64,000 bases of DNA, from NCBI RefSeq assembly GCF_020529025.1, contig NZ_JACNMM010000006.1, positions 1 through 64,000 of the forward strand, in the 5' to 3' direction. The position numbers and the translations under genes were made by a program. Under the pieces are notes generated by a model. That model searched no databases. It was not told the DNA's origin and was given only the letters and a program-made list of their open reading frames with translations. Below, in pieces: positions 18,101 through 25,646 of this stretch. Every line of letters begins with the position of its first letter. The stretch's first letter is position 1. Origin of the DNA: Oceaniglobus trochenteri (lineage in GTDB: Bacteria; Pseudomonadota; Alphaproteobacteria; Rhodobacterales; Rhodobacteraceae).

Positions 18101-19045
18101 GCCGTCCTCGCCCGCCACCGTGTCCAGAACGCCGCCAACGAGGCCATCTTCGCCCAGGACACCGTCCAGAACGCCATCCTCGCCGACCACCGAGTCCAGC
18201 AGACCGTCTTCGCCTGTCACCGTATCCAGAACGCTGCTAACGAGGCCATCTTCGCCAAGGACACCGTCCAGAACGCCATCCTCGCCGACCACCGAGTCCA
18301 GCAGACCGTCTTCGCCTGTCACCGTATCCAGAACGCTGTCCACGAGGCCGCCTTCGCCAGTCGGCTGCGCCGCCTGGCTTTCGACCCGCACCGCGAGATC
18401 ATCGGCGGGCGGCGTGGTTTCTGTCGGATCCTCCGGGAGAAGTTCTACAGGAGCCGTAACCCTAGGGGGAGCCGGCCTTGCGACGGGGGCCGCGTCGATG
18501 GAAGTGATCACCGGAGCGCGGGCAATTTCCACCGGTGAGAGGTCCGCCGGCTCATTGTCCGGGCCAGAGGGAAACAGACCCTCGTCCGCCATGAGCAGCA
18601 AGTCGGGATCGGCCTCATTCGCATCGGCCGGCGCTGTTTCCGACACATCTGGTTCGGCGACAAGATCGGTGACCGGAGCCGCAACCTCCGGCCCGGTTTC
18701 TTCTTCGGCGCCCGCAACCTTGCCCGGGCTATCCGCAGCCGATGCGGGCTGATCCGATTTCGCACTTTCCCGCGTATTCCCGGCGCCCTTCTGGGCGGTC
18801 ACTTTCTCGGGACCCTCGGAAGAGGCCACGAGCGAGGCCTGACCTTCCGCCGTGGCTTTCTGCGTGGCAAGGCCCAAACCGATCGCACCCGCAGCGACCG
18901 AAAGGCCGGACTGGCCGAATTCTGATCTGGCGGACGACAATTCCGCCCGCTCGCGCAGGGCAAAAGACAGCACAGAGGCGGAATCGGCATTTATCCGATC
19001 AGCCGATGCAACGTGCTTATCCTTGCTGTTGGCCAATAAAGGCAC
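15110..19045 (-). CDS. Giant acidic decapeptide-repeat surface protein
   Basis: 1311 residues if started at GTG 19045. A TTG at 19036 is better spaced (about 8 nt) from the AGGGGA at 19046-19051, which abuts the GTG. The N-terminus (1-230) is Ala/Ser/Glu/Pro-rich, with a Gly/Ala stretch near 48-60, no Sec signal and no BapA prefix. Residues about 232-1085 repeat G-E-D-G-[LV]-[LV]-D-x-V-[VL], often followed by D-T-V-[TA], in longer modules with GGGADDDLDTPEEPVE. The C-terminal 225 residues are non-repetitive and acidic. It shares the decapeptide with the 1557-3461 protein, so it is a likely secretion substrate of the adjacent type I system. Function as adhesin or matrix is inferred. Confidence 0.78.
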   Translation of the reverse strand: MPLLANSKDKHVASADRINADSASVLSFALRERAELSSARSEFGQSGLSVAAGAIGLGLATQKATAEGQASLVASSEGPEKVTAQKGAGNTRESAKSDQPASAADSPGKVAGAEEETGPEVAAPVTDLVAEPDVSETAPADANEADPDLLLMADEGLFPSGPDNEPADLSPVEIARAPVITSIDAAPVARPAPPRVTAPVELLPEDPTETTPPADDLAVRVESQAAQPTGEGGLVDSVLDTVTGEDGLLDSVVGEDGVLDGVLGEDGLVSSVLDTVTGEDGLLDSVVGEDGVLDGVLGEDGLVGGVLDTVAGEDGLLDSVIGEDGVLDGVLGEDGLVGGVLDTVAGEDGLLDSVIGEDGVLDGVLGEDGLVDSVLDTVTGEDGLLDSVIGEDGVLDGVLGEDGLVGGVLDTVAGEDGLLGGLLGGGADDDLDTPDEPVEAVADENGATDALVGEDGVLDATLGDDGLVDDITDEVLGEGGVVDSALDTVAGEDGLVDSVVEAVAGEDGLVGEDGLVGNALGTVTGEDGLLDTVVGEDGLLDATLGDDGLVDDITDEVLGEGGVVDNALDAVAGEGGLVDGVVETVAGEDGLVDNALDTVTGEDGLLDAVVGDDGLVGDVLDTVTGEDGLLGGLLGGGADDDLDTPEEPVEAVADENGAADALVGEDGVLDATLGDDGLVDDITDGVLGEDGLVDSVLDTVAGEDGLLGGLLGGLLGGGADDDVDTPEELVEAVTDENGAADAFVGEDGVLDATLGDDGLVDDITDEVLGEDGVVDSALDTVAGDDGLVDGVVEAVAGEDGVVGNALDTVTGEDGLLDAVVGDDGLVGGVLDTVAGEDGLLGGLLGGGADDDLDTPEEPVEVVADENGAADALVGEDGVLDATLGDDGLVDDITDEVLGEGGVVDSALDTVAGDDGLVDGVVEAVAGEDGVVGNALDTVTGEDGLLDAVVGDDGLVGGVLDTVAGEDGLLGGLLGGGADDDLDTPEEPVEVVADENGAADALVGEDGVLDATLGDDGLVDDITDEVLGEGGVVDSALDTVADDDGLVDGVVEAVAGEDGVVGEDGLVDSVLDTVTGEDGLLDSLIGEGGVLGNRQNVGVAAAVDAAASVVDPVVTESDDEPSETAGSGDNAPPPAEADDVVVDEQPEAQEGEDDGYLEDFLATDSGSPVFDGLLGDADTFGVDVEMPVHDDADDLFAGLEGGDLLSGTLVEEGIIGADATNQMPDAEVDDLLNHILGTGADGDILSGAASSLGLLLEPAASSDEDIAPREEGDLAGEDAVEGALGTLFDDISDAGNSLLSGLFRTTPDDQAD
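15790..18350 (-). repeat. Decapeptide array with 387-bp higher-order repeat
   Basis: The whole stretch codes for GEDG-type decapeptides. A 387-bp (129-aa) module repeats nearly identically: the segment 15907-16221 recurs at 16294-16608 with a handful of changes, and diverged copies continue to about 17870. The right third has shorter modules of about 34 residues. Confidence 0.9.
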
Positions 19046-19173
19046 TCCCCTGCACTTTCGTATAAAGAACTGAACCCGACCATCGCCGCTTCATCGCCAT
19101 CGGGAATTGCGTGTGCAGTAAAGTTACACACGTCAATGCAGGCGGCGCGATCGCGGATTCGCCTCTATCACAT

Positions 19174-19183
19174 CCATTAGTAT
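19174..19183 (-). promoter_or_regulatory. Weak ATACNAAAGT-like site upstream of giant repeat gene
   Basis: The minus strand reads ATACTAATGG, two mismatches, about 130 bp upstream of the start at 19045. Confidence 0.25.
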
Positions 19184-19677
19184 GTAACCGACACCCCGGT
19201 TGGCAAGGGGGATTTTGTATCGACACGTCGGGCTGGCCGGATTGACACGCAATCGCAACGTTCCCACTCCGCGAATCGCCTTGGCGTTCGAGGCCCGCAG
19301 AGGCGCGGGCAGGCCCCATTATCTTTTGTATGTCCCGCGTCAAGGCAGGCCCGAGGAAAGCCCGCTTCTTTTGATCGGCCGGCAAACTTGGCCCCGGGCA
19401 ACGGCACATTGGCCAACCCCGCAGAGGAAAGCATGGGTCGCAATATGGCACCCCGCGGAATGCCCCGCGGGCAACATGGAACATGTCAGAATTGCATGTA
19501 AATTATTGGAAAGTAATTACTTTACCCGATACTCTCACAGTATCCGCAGCATCTAATTGCGTTCAATTCAAACGGCTTGCGCAACGGCCTGGCGGCTTCT
19601 CCCTGCCTGCGGGTTAGAGCGCCACGGGGGGCAATTCGCGCCCTCAGATTGGATTTCTTTCCGCAACGTCAAAATAC

Positions 19678-19687
19678 ATACCAAAGT
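19678..19687 (+). promoter_or_regulatory. Exact ATACNAAAGT site upstream of small membrane protein
   Basis: ATACCAAAGT, followed by TTGG so that CCAAAGTTTGG forms an 11-bp dyad, 100-109 bp before the ATG at 19787. Confidence 0.45.
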
Positions 19688-19786
19688 TTGGACAATACTA
19701 TGCTAAGGTGATTCCTACATACCATTGATAGCGGGCTGGGGGCCCTGCGGAGAACTCAGACATAAATTCTACGGGAGGTCCTTTTC

Positions 19787-20074
19787 ATGGCAGCAATCGA
19801 TCATTTCGAAACCGGCGGTTACATGCACCGCAATCTTCCGGACGCCGAGGGCGATCGGAGCGCCGCCCCCCTGATCGCCCTTGTCCTGATCGGCGCGCTT
19901 TCGTCATCCGTGGCCGTCATCATCGCGTTGCTGATGGGGGCAGGCCTTGGAACCATCTTACTGGCCTACCTCCTGTCCGGGGCATTCGCCCCTGCCTGTT
20001 TTGGCATCCTCCTGGCTCTGCGTTTCCTGGAAAGGGCTATTGCCCGCTGCCTCGGGAACTTCGCGTCGAACTGA
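19787..20074 (+). CDS. Small two-helix membrane protein of unknown function
   Basis: 95 residues, ATG 19787, with a good GGGAGG site 8 nt upstream. A 25-residue polar N-terminus precedes two hydrophobic segments (about 29-52 and 56-78) separated by a Gly-rich turn (MGAGLGTILL), and a short basic tail. I do not recognise a family. It stands alone between the giant repeat gene and the peptide transporter operon and has an exact copy of the island's recurring upstream motif, which suggests it belongs to the surface-protein regulon. An unannotated small inner-membrane protein is the safest description. Confidence 0.65.
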   Translation: MAAIDHFETGGYMHRNLPDAEGDRSAAPLIALVLIGALSSSVAVIIALLMGAGLGTILLAYLLSGAFAPACFGILLALRFLERAIARCLGNFASN

Positions 20075-20221
20075 GCGGTGAGTCACCGCACCATTGTTCG
20101 AGGCCCTGCCCGCATTCGATAGGCGTCGCGGCCCTTCCTGCAAGATCTTCGTGCCAAGGCATTACGGGTTCGATCGTGCCGCGCGGTCGAGATCACCAAC
20201 TGAAGGCCCGGGGGCGCCGCG

Positions 20222-22072
20222 TCATGTTGTGGGCAGCGCCATCAGCTCCAGCCGCGTGCCTTCGCCCAGCATGATCCCGTTAAGCGCAATCCGCATTGCC
20301 CGCCCGGTGCCTTCGGGGGCGCCGGTGTTTGGGTTTACGTCGAACTTGGGGAAGTTGGACGACGAGATATCCAGCCTTATGCGATGGCCCTTGCAGAACC
20401 GGTTCGCGGTGTCGAAGGGAGTGACGGTGATATCGAAGGGCCCTTCACCCGGCTCCACCAGCCGTGGCGCATCATAGCCGTCGCGATACCGCAGGCGGAA
20501 GATGCCATCACACAGGATCATGCCATAGCCGCGCGGATAGTCCGGCGACGGCGGATGCACATCCACCAGTTTCGCGGTGAAATCGGTGTCGGGCGCATCG
20601 GTGGTGACGCGCAGGTGCACCGTCACCGGCCCGGCGATGACCATGTCATGTTCCAGGGGTTCGGTTTCAAAGGACACCACATCGCGCCGCGCCTTCAGGG
20701 GCAGACCGGGCGTGGTGCAGCCGAAGAACCCTTCGGCCTCGACCTGATCCACCGGGCCGCCGGTAAAGATCGGCTCGCCCGAGGTGAGGGCACCGCCCAG
20801 CGTCGGCACCGGATCGGCCGGATCGAAGGACCATTCGATATGCGCCCCCTGCCCGGGTGCATCACCCAAGGTCATGTCGGGGCGGGGATGAAGTGTCAGC
20901 TTTCGTGCATTTTCCGGCGGCCAGGTGGTGGCGCTGGCCCAGGCACCGCCGTGATCCAGGTGCCCCTCGGCCGTGCGCCGCCCGCTGCCCCCGCCCATGA
21001 CGAAGTACCAGACCTTGCCGCTTTGCCTGTCTGCGCCACCGCGCAGGGCCGCGTCGAACCACTTCAGCCGCCAGTCAAGCCAGGTGTCGTCCACCTGTCC
21101 GTCGAAGGTGGCGGCGGGGCCGAAATCGACGTCGCCGAAGACGCGCGACGACCGGTTGCCATGGGTCCATGGCCCCAGGATCAGCGCCACGGGGCGTTCG
21201 GCCCGTAGGGCACGGTAGTTTTCCAGCGTGGTCGGCACGTAGGTGTCGTACCAACTGCTCATCAACGCCACGGGCACCTTGGGGATGGCATCGTAATACC
21301 CGGCGGCCCAGATGCCGGTGCGCTGCCAGAAGGCATCGAAGGTGCCGTGCTGCCATTGGTCCAGCAGGTAGGCCTCGTAATCGGGTGCCCAGCGGATAGG
21401 CGAACGGTCGCGCGTCCATGGCATATGGGCAAACCAGTCGTGCAGGTTTTCGGCCCTTATCGCCCCGGCGACCAGAGGATCACGCGCCTCGGGGGATTCC
21501 AAGGCGTGGTTGTAGGCCCATGTCGCCTGCTTCAGCTCGAACGCGCCGCCCTGCCGGATGCCGCAGGTGAAGGCGTTGGAAAAGCCGCCGGAATCCAGCA
21601 CCATGCAGGCCAGCGCGGGCGGCGCAAGGCAGGCCGCCGCCATCTGGGTATGGGCATCATAGCTTAACCCCATCATCCCAACCTGCCCGTCGCACCAATC
21701 CTGCGCGGCGATCCAGGCGATGGTGTCGAAACCGTCCTCGGCCTCGTTCACGTATTTGGTGAAGCTGCCACCGGATTTGTGGCGGCCCCGGCAATCCTGC
21801 CAGACCATGACGTAACCTTCGCGCACCATGCGCATGGCCAGCGCCTCTCGGCTGAGCGGATCGGGTGCCGCGACCGAGCGTTCGGAGCGTGACGTGCCCG
21901 TCTTGTCATAGGGCGTGCGTTCCAGGATCGCCGGACGCGCCTCGCCCTTTGTGGGCAGGTACACATCGGTGGCCAGCATCACGCCGTCGCGCATGGGGAT
22001 CATGATGTCGCGCAACACCACGACATCCGGGGCCAGCGCGATGGCCGGCCCCGTTTCGATTGTATCGCTCAC
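20222..22072 (-). CDS. CocE/NonD-family alpha/beta hydrolase
   Basis: 616 residues from GTG 22072, which overlaps the stop of the binding-protein gene (GTGA). The catalytic domain has IPMRDGVMLATDVYLP, the nucleophile motif GLSYDA (Ser137), the acid region SSWYDTYVPTTLENY and the His motif GPWTHGN. The C-terminal jelly-roll X-Pro dipeptidyl-peptidase domain has RLDISSSNFPKFDVNPNTG. Members are esterases, amidases or peptidases acting at acyl or proline bonds. No signal peptide is visible, so it probably acts in the cytoplasm on a compound brought in by the co-transcribed oligopeptide-type ABC importer. Confidence 0.9.
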   Translation of the reverse strand: MSDTIETGPAIALAPDVVVLRDIMIPMRDGVMLATDVYLPTKGEARPAILERTPYDKTGTSRSERSVAAPDPLSREALAMRMVREGYVMVWQDCRGRHKSGGSFTKYVNEAEDGFDTIAWIAAQDWCDGQVGMMGLSYDAHTQMAAACLAPPALACMVLDSGGFSNAFTCGIRQGGAFELKQATWAYNHALESPEARDPLVAGAIRAENLHDWFAHMPWTRDRSPIRWAPDYEAYLLDQWQHGTFDAFWQRTGIWAAGYYDAIPKVPVALMSSWYDTYVPTTLENYRALRAERPVALILGPWTHGNRSSRVFGDVDFGPAATFDGQVDDTWLDWRLKWFDAALRGGADRQSGKVWYFVMGGGSGRRTAEGHLDHGGAWASATTWPPENARKLTLHPRPDMTLGDAPGQGAHIEWSFDPADPVPTLGGALTSGEPIFTGGPVDQVEAEGFFGCTTPGLPLKARRDVVSFETEPLEHDMVIAGPVTVHLRVTTDAPDTDFTAKLVDVHPPSPDYPRGYGMILCDGIFRLRYRDGYDAPRLVEPGEGPFDITVTPFDTANRFCKGHRIRLDISSSNFPKFDVNPNTGAPEGTGRAMRIALNGIMLGEGTRLELMALPTT

Positions 22073-23646
22073 TTGGCGGAACTCACGGCCTGGGGCAGCG
22101 TGTCCTCGGACAGGCCACCGTCGATGGTCAGGCCGGTCTTGGCGGCCCAATGCGCCTTCTGCCAGTAAAGCGGCACGACGGGCGTATCGGCGAAGACCAT
22201 GCGCGTGACATCCTCCAGCATGGCGCGCTGCTTTTCGGGGTCGAACTCCTCCATCGCCTCGGCAAGGGCGGCGTCGAACTCGGGGTTGGAATAGCGTACG
22301 CGGTTGAACGCGCCCTTGCCCGCCTCCTTGTCATAGCTGTGCAGAAGCGATTGCAGCAGCGTGGCCGAGGTGGGTGTCGAGGCCCCCAGCGAGAAGACGA
22401 AAGCGCCGTAATCGCCCGCCGTCGCCGCCTTGGAATAGACGTTGTAGGGCAGCGCCTCGACCCCGGTCACGGTCAGCCCGCCACGCGCCAGCATCTGGCC
22501 GATGGCCTGGGCCAGGTCGCCGTCGCCCGGGAAACGGTCGTTCGACGACGACACGGTGATGCCGAAGCCTTCGGGATAGCCCGCCTCGGCCAGCAGCGCC
22601 TTGGCCTGTTCCACGTCGGGGGCGTCGGGGGTCACGTCTTCGGCATGGCCGCCCAGGCCCGGCGCGGCGATCTGGCCTGCCGGAATGCCCGAACCGCCCA
22701 GGATGCGGTCAACGATCAGCTGACGGTCGATCATCAGCGAAATCGCCTTGCGCACGCGGGGATCGCGGAAGGGGTTTTCCGACAGGAGGTTGCCGGCCGT
22801 GTCGGTGACGCCCGGCGCGGTATCGCCGCGCATGGACAGGCCCAGATAGATCACCCGCCCCGAGGGGGTGGAGATGACGGTATAGTTGTCGTCGGCCTCA
22901 AGGCGGGGCACGTCTGCCGGCGGCACACCGTCGATCAGATCGACCGAGCCCGACAGAAGGGCGGCAACCCGTGCCGCATCGTTGCTGATGAAGCGGATCT
23001 GCACGTCCTTGAACTCGGGCATTTCGCCCCAGAAGCCGTCATAGGCCTCAAGCTCCATGGTTTCGCCCGGGGTCCAGGCGACATAGCGGTAAGGCCCGGT
23101 GCCGATGGCTGCACCGGTCGCGGCATCGGCGAAATCATCGCTGGACTTGCCCTCGGTCGCGGCCTTGGAAATGATGAAGACCCGGCCGATGGATTCCATG
23201 AAGGACGGCGCGGGGGTGTTGGTGGTGATGCGCAGGGTGGTGTCGTCGACCTTTTCCAGCGAGGCCACATTCGACACCATGTCGGTGAAGGGCGCGGGGC
23301 TGTTGGGCACCTCGTCGGTACGCTCGATGGAATAGATCACGTCCTCGACCGTGAGGGGCGATCCGTCATGGAAGGTCACGCCCTCGCGCAGCTTGATCTC
23401 CCATGTCAGCGGGTCGATGTTTGTCCAGCTTTCGGCAAGGTTCGGCTTCATCTGAAGGTTCTGGTCGAACTCGGCCAGGCGGCCGAAGATCATGTCGCCG
23501 GTCATCTGGTTGTTGCCGGTGCGGCTGAACTGCGGGTCGATGGAACTGGGTTCGTTCGAACGCCCGATGGTCAGGTCAGCGGCCAGGGCCGGAAGGGCCG
23601 TGGTGGCCAGCAGCCCGGCCAGCAGTACGGATTTCATATGCAGCAT
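22069..23646 (-). CDS. Family 5 (peptide/nickel-type) ABC substrate-binding protein
   Basis: 525 residues from ATG 23646; GGGAG lies 8 nt upstream, which favours this over the ATG three codons later. Signal peptide 1-26 ends LPALAAD. The SBP_bac_5 signature is recognisable (IGRSNEPSSIDPQFS near the N-terminus; WEIKLREGVTFHDGSPLTVEDVIYSIER; PYNVYSKAATAGDYGAF split). It is the periplasmic receptor of the importer encoded upstream. The ligand class (peptide, glycoside or other) cannot be read from sequence. Confidence 0.93.
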   Translation of the reverse strand: MLHMKSVLLAGLLATTALPALAADLTIGRSNEPSSIDPQFSRTGNNQMTGDMIFGRLAEFDQNLQMKPNLAESWTNIDPLTWEIKLREGVTFHDGSPLTVEDVIYSIERTDEVPNSPAPFTDMVSNVASLEKVDDTTLRITTNTPAPSFMESIGRVFIISKAATEGKSSDDFADAATGAAIGTGPYRYVAWTPGETMELEAYDGFWGEMPEFKDVQIRFISNDAARVAALLSGSVDLIDGVPPADVPRLEADDNYTVISTPSGRVIYLGLSMRGDTAPGVTDTAGNLLSENPFRDPRVRKAISLMIDRQLIVDRILGGSGIPAGQIAAPGLGGHAEDVTPDAPDVEQAKALLAEAGYPEGFGITVSSSNDRFPGDGDLAQAIGQMLARGGLTVTGVEALPYNVYSKAATAGDYGAFVFSLGASTPTSATLLQSLLHSYDKEAGKGAFNRVRYSNPEFDAALAEAMEEFDPEKQRAMLEDVTRMVFADTPVVPLYWQKAHWAAKTGLTIDGGLSEDTLPQAVSSAK

Positions 23647-23649
23647 GTT

Positions 23650-24684
23650 TCAGTCTCCCTTTGGTTCTTGTTGTTCCGGCGACAGGCCGCGCCCGTCGTT
23701 CAGATGGCAGGCCACGTCCAGCCCCGGCGCGAGCGTGGTCAGCGCGGGGCGTTCCACGCGGCAGCGGTCGAAGGCATGGGGGCAGCGCGGGTGAAAATGA
23801 CACCCCGGCGGCGGGTTGAGCGGCGAGGGAATTTCGCCCTTGATCGCCGAGAACCGCCGCGCACGACGGTCGATGCGCGGAATTTCATCCAGCAGCGCCA
23901 CGGTATAGGGGTGGCGGGGGGCCTCGAACACGGTGTCGGCTTCGGCCACCTCGACCACGCGGCCCAGGTACATGATCACCACCCGGTCGGCGATATGGCG
24001 CACCACGCCCAGGTCGTGACTGATGAACATCAGCGTCAGGCCGAAGTCGCGGCGCAGGTCCATGAACAGATTGATCACCTGCGCCTGGATCGACACGTCC
24101 AGCGCGGCGATGCTTTCGTCGCAGATCAGGAAATCGGGCTTCACGGCCAAGGCGCGGGCAATGCCGATGCGCTGGCGCTGCCCGCCGGAAAACTGGTGCG
24201 GGAACCGGTCGGCCATGGCCGGGTCAAGGCCCACGGTCTTCAGCAACTCGGCCACCAGCGCGGGCACCTCCGTGCGGGGGGTCAGCCCGTGAACGCGGGG
24301 CGCCTCGCCGATGATTTCGCCCACCCTCTTGCGCGGGTTCAGCGACGACATTGGATCCTGAAAGATGATCTGGGTCGCCAACCGCGCCCGTTTCGCGGCG
24401 GCACCGCGCAGCGTGGCGATGTCTTCGCCATTGCGGCGCACTGTGCCATCGCTGGCGGGCAGCATCCCGGCCATGATCCGCCCCAGGGTGGATTTGCCAC
24501 AGCCGGATTCACCGACGACGCCCAGAACCTCGCCCCGGCGGACCTGCACGCTGACACCATCCAGCGCCCGCACCGTGGGCGGGGGCGATGCCGCCCCCAG
24601 GCGGATGGCCAGCTTTTCGGCAAAGTCCGGCGCGGTGCGGAAGTTCTTCGAAACCTTCTCGGCGCTGGCGACGATATCGTTCAT
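23650..24684 (-). CDS. Oligopeptide-type ABC ATPase (DppF/OppF class)
   Basis: 344 residues from ATG 24684, which overlaps the upstream ATPase stop (ATGA). Walker A GESGCGKST, signature FSGGQRQRIGIARAL, Walker B FLICDESIAALD (Ser where Pro is usual) and switch His FISHDLG are present. The C-terminal region has the family Cys/His segment GCHFHPRCPHAFDRC typical of peptide importers. It should pair with the DppD-type ATPase as a heterodimer powering the permeases. Confidence 0.94.
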   Translation of the reverse strand: MNDIVASAEKVSKNFRTAPDFAEKLAIRLGAASPPPTVRALDGVSVQVRRGEVLGVVGESGCGKSTLGRIMAGMLPASDGTVRRNGEDIATLRGAAAKRARLATQIIFQDPMSSLNPRKRVGEIIGEAPRVHGLTPRTEVPALVAELLKTVGLDPAMADRFPHQFSGGQRQRIGIARALAVKPDFLICDESIAALDVSIQAQVINLFMDLRRDFGLTLMFISHDLGVVRHIADRVVIMYLGRVVEVAEADTVFEAPRHPYTVALLDEIPRIDRRARRFSAIKGEIPSPLNPPPGCHFHPRCPHAFDRCRVERPALTTLAPGLDVACHLNDGRGLSPEQQEPKGD

Positions 24685-25646
24685 GCCTGCCCTCCCAGGG
24701 GATGGAAACAGCGCCAGCGCCGGTCGCCCTGCGCGGTTTCGCCGGGTTCCTGACCGCAGACTTCGGTGGCGTGATCGCAGCGCGGCGCAAATGCGCATCC
24801 GGCGGGTCGGTTCAGCGGTGACGGCGCCGTGCCCCGGATCTGGCGCAGGGGCTGTCCGCGGTCGTTGGCCAGCGGCGTGCTTGCGACCAGACCGGCGGTA
24901 TATGGGTGGCGGGGGCGGTCGAGCACGTCGTCTGTCGCGCCCTCTTCCACGATCCGCCCCGCGTACATCACCGCGATCCGGTCGGCCAGGCCCGCCACCA
25001 CGCCCAGGTCGTGGGAAATCCAGATCAGCGCCATGCCCATGTCGGCCACCAGCCCCTGCACCACCGACAGGATCTGCGCCTGGATTGTCACGTCCAGCGC
25101 CGTGGTGGGTTCGTCGGCGATGATAAGGTCGGGTTCGTGCAGCAGCGCCATGGCGATGGCCACCCGTTGGCGCATTCCGCCGGAAAATTCGTGGGGATAG
25201 GCGGCAAGCCGTTCCTCGGGGCGGGGAATGCCCACGCGGCCCAGGGCATCGCGGGCCCGTGCCCGTGCCTCGGCCTTCGACACCTTGCGATGGGCCTGCA
25301 CGGTTTCCACCATCTGCGTGCCGATGGAGAGGACCGGATTGAGGGTCATCATCGGGTCCTGGAAGATCATGGCGATCCTGTCACCCCGCAGGGCGCGGAA
25401 TTCGCGCGGCGAAAGGCTGGCCAGGTCGCGCCCCTTGAACAGGATGCGCCCCTCGGCCACCCGGCCCGGCGGATCGAGAAGGCCCAGCACCGAAAACCCG
25501 GTGATCGACTTGCCCGAGCCGGATTCCCCCACCAGCCCCACGATCTGCCCCGGCTCCAGCGTCAGGCTTACGCCATCCACGGCGCGGATCGTTCCGGCGG
25601 CGGTGTCGAACACGGTATGCAGGTTGTCGATGTGCAGCAGGCTCAT
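24681..25646 (-). CDS. Oligopeptide-type ABC ATPase (DppD/OppD class)
   Basis: 321 residues from ATG 25646, coupled by ATGA to the upstream permease. Walker A GESGSGKS, signature [15 protein letters not shown], Walker [12 protein letters not shown] and switch His WISHDLG are intact. The C-terminus carries the oligopeptide-family Cys cluster ([15 protein letters not shown]). It is one of the two ATPases of the importer. Confidence 0.94.
   Translation of the reverse strand: MSLLHIDNLHTVFDTAAGTIRAVDGVSLTLEPGQIVGLVGESGSGKSITGFSVLGLLDPPGRVAEGRILFKGRDLASLSPREFRALRGDRIAMIFQDPMMTLNPVLSIGTQMVETVQAHRKVSKAEARARARDALGRVGIPRPEERLAAYPHEFSGGMRQRVAIAMALLHEPDLIIADEPTTALDVTIQAQILSVVQGLVADMGMALIWISHDLGVVAGLADRIAVMYAGRIVEEGATDDVLDRPRHPYTAGLVASTPLANDRGQPLRQIRGTAPSPLNRPAGCAFAPRCDHATEVCGQEPGETAQGDRRWRCFHPLGGQA

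Larger units (their letters stand above)
19046..19786. other. 741-bp intergenic region with regulatory-looking sequence
   Basis: Divergent promoter region for the giant repeat gene (minus) and the small membrane protein (plus). Short overlapping frames (for example 19200-19556 plus) resemble nothing I know and have no good ribosome binding site. Bases 19490-19560 and 19670-19745 are AT-rich. The perfect 14-bp palindrome AAAGTAATTACTTT is at 19510-19523. I see no tRNA or terminator; a small RNA cannot be excluded. Confidence 0.55.

Noticed and set aside
15831-18752. 973-codon plus-strand Ser/Pro/Thr-rich frame
   Set aside because: Shadow of the decapeptide array; the minus-strand frame extends beyond the repeats at both ends and shares its unit with another protein.
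1557-19045. RTX toxin or RTX adhesin repeats
   Set aside because: Asp/Gly-rich but no GGxGxDxUx nonapeptides; the period is 3 or 10 residues.
19200-19556. 118-codon plus-strand frame and 155-codon minus frame at 19017-19484
   Set aside because: No ribosome binding site, no known domain, and they overlap the promoter region of the giant repeat gene.
22060-24753. 897-codon plus-strand frame
   Set aside because: Antisense to the binding protein and ATPase genes, which have clear family motifs; long shadow frames are expected in GC-rich DNA.
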